From an uncultured Anaeromusa sp. (GTDB taxonomy: Bacteria; Bacillota; Negativicutes; Anaeromusales; Anaeromusaceae), in contig NZ_OY764902.1 in NCBI RefSeq assembly GCF_963668665.1, positions 1,615,501-1,679,500 of the forward strand: a stretch of DNA of 64,000 bases, in the 5' to 3' direction. Positions 61,805 to 64,000 of the stretch are shown here, in pieces; position 1 is the stretch's first letter; the number at the start of each line of letters is the position of its first letter. A program made the translations under genes and the position numbers. The notes under the pieces were generated by a model. The model was not told the origin of the DNA and searched no databases. It worked only from the letters and a program-made list of their open reading frames with translations.

Positions 61805-61882
61805 CTTTGGCAAGGGGGACATGGCTGCAGCTGTTTCAGCCAGCTCAGGGGCCAAAACCCTGCCGCCCTTGTTAAAGGGAGG

Positions 61883-62075
61883 TGCCGCCGCAGCGGCGGA
61901 GGGATTCGGCTCTTGTTCAACATATTCTCTCTGGCCTTTCTTTGGCTTTTCTCTGTTGCTCTGCGTGAACCGTGCCTCATACCCTCCCTCTACTCTCTTT
62001 ACTCCTGTTGAAAATTATACCGTATAACCCTCCATCGTACCCTCTCGCGACTCCGATTCTCCTGTTCAATCCTGT
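61883..62075. repeat. Repeat-rich intergenic DNA downstream of the IS4 element
   Basis: Contains GCCGCCGCAGCGGCGGAGGG (as at 4471-4497) followed by two tandem right ends of the TTGAACA family (ACTCCTGTTGAAAATT near 62005 and CTCCTGTTCAATCC near 62062). No gene is supported in 61805-62438. Confidence 0.55.
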
Positions 62076-62263
62076 CTGTTCTGCGTAGCTTTCTCTTATT
62101 GGCGAATTGAAAGATTTTTGCAAAATAGAACAGGCGGCGGCTCTTTGTAAATAAAAAAGCAACAAAGGTGTATGGGGCGAGCGTGAGCGACAGGCGAACG
62201 TACGCAACAAGGCAGTTGAGGCGAACGTTCAAATGGAAATGAGGAATAACATTCGGCAAAATA

Positions 62264-62292
62264 TTGACAGGAGAAGATTTCCCTGTTATGAT
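62264..62292 (+). promoter_or_regulatory. Promoter of purA
   Basis: TTGACA (62264-62269), 17-base spacer, TATGAT (62287-62292). Confidence 0.8.
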
Positions 62293-62322
62293 ATTTATGG
62301 TGAAAAATGAATAACTTGCGGG

Positions 62323-62369
62323 AGACTCAATCTCGGCGCTCCATGATGAGACCGTATTGAGTTCTTTTT
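62323..62369 (+). terminator. Hairpin with T run in the purA leader, candidate attenuator
   Basis: ACTCAAT (62325-62331) pairs with ATTGAGT (62356-62362), CGG with CCG inside, followed by TCTTTTT. It lies between the promoter and the purA start (62439), so it could end transcription early. No purine-riboswitch consensus was seen. Confidence 0.5.
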
Positions 62370-62438
62370 ATGCGTGAAAAATGGCTAAGCTAAATTAATC
62401 ATGGCTCGTTTTGAGCTATAAAAAAGGTGAGTGATATC

Positions 62439-63722
62439 ATGTCAGCAATTATTGTTATCGGCAGTCAATGGGGCGATGAAGGAAAAGGGAAAGTAGTCGA
62501 CTACCTGGCGGAACAGGCTAACGTGGTTGTTCGTTATTCCGGCGGCAACAACGCCGGCCATACTGTAGTGGTAAAGGATGAAGCCTATAAGCTGCAACTG
62601 CTGCCTTCGGGCATTCTTTATAAAGGAAAGACCTGCGTTTTGGGCAATGGCGTCGTCATTGATCCGGAAGCCATTTTAAAAGAAATCAATGGAATGAAAG
62701 AACGGGGCATTGATACTTCCAGCCTGCGCATTTCTACGCGGGCGCAGGTGCTACTGCCGTATCATCGTCGGCAGGACGAAGCAGAAGAAACGGCTCGTGG
62801 CGAGTTTAAAATCGGCACGACCAAGCGCGGCATCGGTCCTTGTTACATGGATAAAGTGGCTCGCTGCGGCATCCGCATCGTGGACTTGATGGACCCGGAA
62901 GAGTTTGCAGCCAAGCTGAAACATAATCTGACGGCTAAAAATGAACTGTTGGTGAAGCTTTACGGAGCAGAGCCTTTTGAATACGAGCCCATGCTGAAGC
63001 AGTACTTGGCTTTTGCCGAGCAGCTTCGTCCGTATGTGGCTGATACGACCTACCTTCTCAACGACGCCTTGGACAAAGGCGAAAAAGTGCTCTTTGAAGG
63101 TGCGCAGGCGACCTTGTTGGATCTGGACCACGGCACCTATCCCTATGTGACTTCGTCCAATCCGATTGCCGGCGGTGCTTGCACCGGAGCCGGCGTAGGC
63201 CCTGGCAAGATCGACAAGGTAGTTGGCGTAGTGAAAGCCTATACCACGCGCGTCGGCGAAGGTCCGTTCCCGACTGAACTGCATTGCGCCATGGGCGACA
63301 CCATTCGCGAGGCTGGCCATGAATTTGGTACCGTTACCGGTCGTCCGCGTCGTTGCGGCTGGCTGGACGCCTGCATTGTCAAATATGCCGGCCAAGTAAG
63401 CGGTCTGGATGCGCTGGCCATTACCCGCCTGGATATTCTGGACGGCTTAGACAGCATCAAGCTTTGTGTTGGCTACCTTTATAACGGTGAGATCATTAAA
63501 GAATATCCGGCCAGCTTGAAGGTATTGTCCAAGGTGGAGCCGGTTTACGAAGAATTTGCCGGTTGGAAGACCGACACTACCAAAGTGCGCCGCTACGAAG
63601 ACTTGCCGGCGGCTGCCAGAGCCTATTTGGAACGCCTCAGCGAAGTGGCGGGCGTCCGTCTCGGCATCGTTTCTGTCGGCCCGAATCGCGAGGAAACGAT
63701 CATTATGGAAGAAATGTTTTAA
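62439..63722 (+). CDS. purA: Adenylosuccinate synthetase
   Basis: 427 residues. GTP-binding GSQWGDEGKGKVVDYLAE with the catalytic Asp and the GGNNAGHTV His; FEGAQATLLDLDHGTYPYVT and KAYTTRVGEGPFPTE are hallmarks. Converts IMP, aspartate and GTP to adenylosuccinate in AMP synthesis. ATG 62439 has AAAGGTGA at the right distance; GTG 62427 is too close. C-rich codons, as in highly expressed genes. Confidence 0.98.
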   Translation: MSAIIVIGSQWGDEGKGKVVDYLAEQANVVVRYSGGNNAGHTVVVKDEAYKLQLLPSGILYKGKTCVLGNGVVIDPEAILKEINGMKERGIDTSSLRISTRAQVLLPYHRRQDEAEETARGEFKIGTTKRGIGPCYMDKVARCGIRIVDLMDPEEFAAKLKHNLTAKNELLVKLYGAEPFEYEPMLKQYLAFAEQLRPYVADTTYLLNDALDKGEKVLFEGAQATLLDLDHGTYPYVTSSNPIAGGACTGAGVGPGKIDKVVGVVKAYTTRVGEGPFPTELHCAMGDTIREAGHEFGTVTGRPRRCGWLDACIVKYAGQVSGLDALAITRLDILDGLDSIKLCVGYLYNGEIIKEYPASLKVLSKVEPVYEEFAGWKTDTTKVRRYEDLPAAARAYLERLSEVAGVRLGIVSVGPNREETIIMEEMF

Positions 63723-63729
63723 AAAACTG

Positions 63730-63758
63730 TTGACACGGGAATGACATGGTGATATAAT
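63730..63758 (+). promoter_or_regulatory. Promoter of tRNA-Lys (TTT)
   Basis: TTGACA (63730-63735), 17-base spacer, TATAAT (63753-63758): a consensus promoter starting 8 bases after the purA stop. Confidence 0.9.
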
Positions 63759-63775
63759 TTCGTTCTGTGAGACAT

Positions 63776-63851
63776 GACCTACTAGCTCAGTCGGTAGAGC
63801 ACCTGACTTTTAATCAGGGTGTCGTTGGTTCGAGTCCAACGTGGGTCACCA
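63776..63851 (+). tRNA. tRNA-Lys (TTT anticodon)
   Basis: A 76-base cloverleaf with encoded CCA. Acceptor GACCTAC/GTGGGTC, anticodon stem CCTGA/TCAGG with loop CTTTTAA giving TTT, T arm GTTGGTTCGAGTCCAAC. Confidence 0.95.
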
Positions 63852-63862
63852 TCAAAAACTCA

Positions 63863-63894
63863 GCCTTTCAGGTTCGCCTGAAGGGCTTTTTTTT
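63863..63894 (+). terminator. Terminator of tRNA-Lys (TTT)
   Basis: GCCTTTCAGG / CCTGAAGGGC with a TTCG tetraloop, followed by eight T. The last 106 bases of the window hold no gene that I can support. Confidence 0.92.
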
Positions 63895-64000
63895 ATCGGA
63901 GCAGAAGCTTTACTCACGGCTCGCACCAAAACAGATCTTTTTTCGTCAGCCTTTGTCAGAAAGCCTCGGCATAGCCCCATTATGCCTGCGTTTTCTTTCG

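Noticed and set aside
62150..62235. LexA box near CGAACGTTC upstream of purA
   Set aside because: The half-sites have no four-base spacer, so it does not fit the GAAC-N4-GTTC consensus.
62293..62438. Purine riboswitch upstream of purA
   Set aside because: The conserved three-way-junction sequence of purine riboswitches is not visible.
63895..64000. A gene at the right edge
   Set aside because: Only 106 bases remain, with no start, ribosome site or recognisable protein in any frame.

Overview
The window looks like a chromosomal segment of an anaerobic Bacillota bacterium, most likely a Negativicutes/Sporomusaceae-type organism (inference). The evidence is the conserved core order yybS-gdpP-rplI-lonC-dnaB-purA, the rpsF-ssb-rpsR operon, strong AGGAGG ribosome binding sites, a four-subunit ferredoxin-dependent 2-oxoacid oxidoreductase, the [FeFe]-hydrogenase maturase HydE, CheX-type chemotaxis phosphatases, and the mixed TTG/GTG/ATG starts. 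No rRNA gene or other direct taxonomic marker is present.

Layout. 1-4.2 kb (minus): a partial conserved gene, a small structured RNA, a PAS-PAS-GGDEF-EAL protein and an ErcA-like iron alcohol dehydrogenase. 4.5-8 kb (minus): a translationally coupled murP-mupG-murQ operon for uptake and recycling of cell-wall MurNAc-GlcNAc. 8.1 kb: a secreted chagasin-type protease inhibitor. 9.1-19.8 kb (plus): a ten-gene operon with two DASS transporters, a GlcE/GlcF/GlcD-like flavoprotein/Fe-S oxidase, a LarA-superfamily protein and korDABC. Together these read as import, racemisation, oxidation and CoA-dependent decarboxylation of a 2-hydroxy acid; 2-hydroxyglutarate is a good candidate. 20-27.4 kb: a chemoreceptor, LytS/LytT, an exonuclease, a lipase and three small genes. 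27.4-30.9 kb: an IS256 and an IS110 element in tandem. 31-39.7 kb: NDH-2, a GntP permease, a LexA-controlled YneA-like division inhibitor, two CheX-type proteins, lrgAB, hydE and a membrane protein. 39.8-44.3 kb: two tRNAs, TerC, an HD-GYP protein, a second structured RNA and an F420-hydrogenase-beta-like protein. 44.6-47.1 kb: rpsR, ssb, rpsF, an MscS channel and a small YjfB-family gene. 47.3-51.4 kb: a 1362-residue protein carrying about 21 copies of a FliM/FliY-like 'SQDEIDALL' peptide, then a membrane segment, ankyrin repeats and a C-terminal domain. 51.5-63.9 kb: a universal stress protein, the yybS-to-purA core genes, an IS4-family insertion and tRNA-Lys.

The intergenic DNA is unusually structured. 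One family of MITE-like elements with TTGAACA(A/G)GAG ends sits directly at gene 3' ends and sometimes supplies the stop codon. A second family, about 175 bp, has long terminal inverted repeats and internal helices that covary between copies. A 77-bp repeat occurs twice. Two transcription units for structured RNAs (622-742 and 42826-43036) share a closing helix and terminator design.

The observations I rate highest are the multi-copy EIDALL-like protein beside a motility gene, the putative 2-hydroxy-acid operon, and the paired structured RNAs beside c-di-GMP turnover genes.
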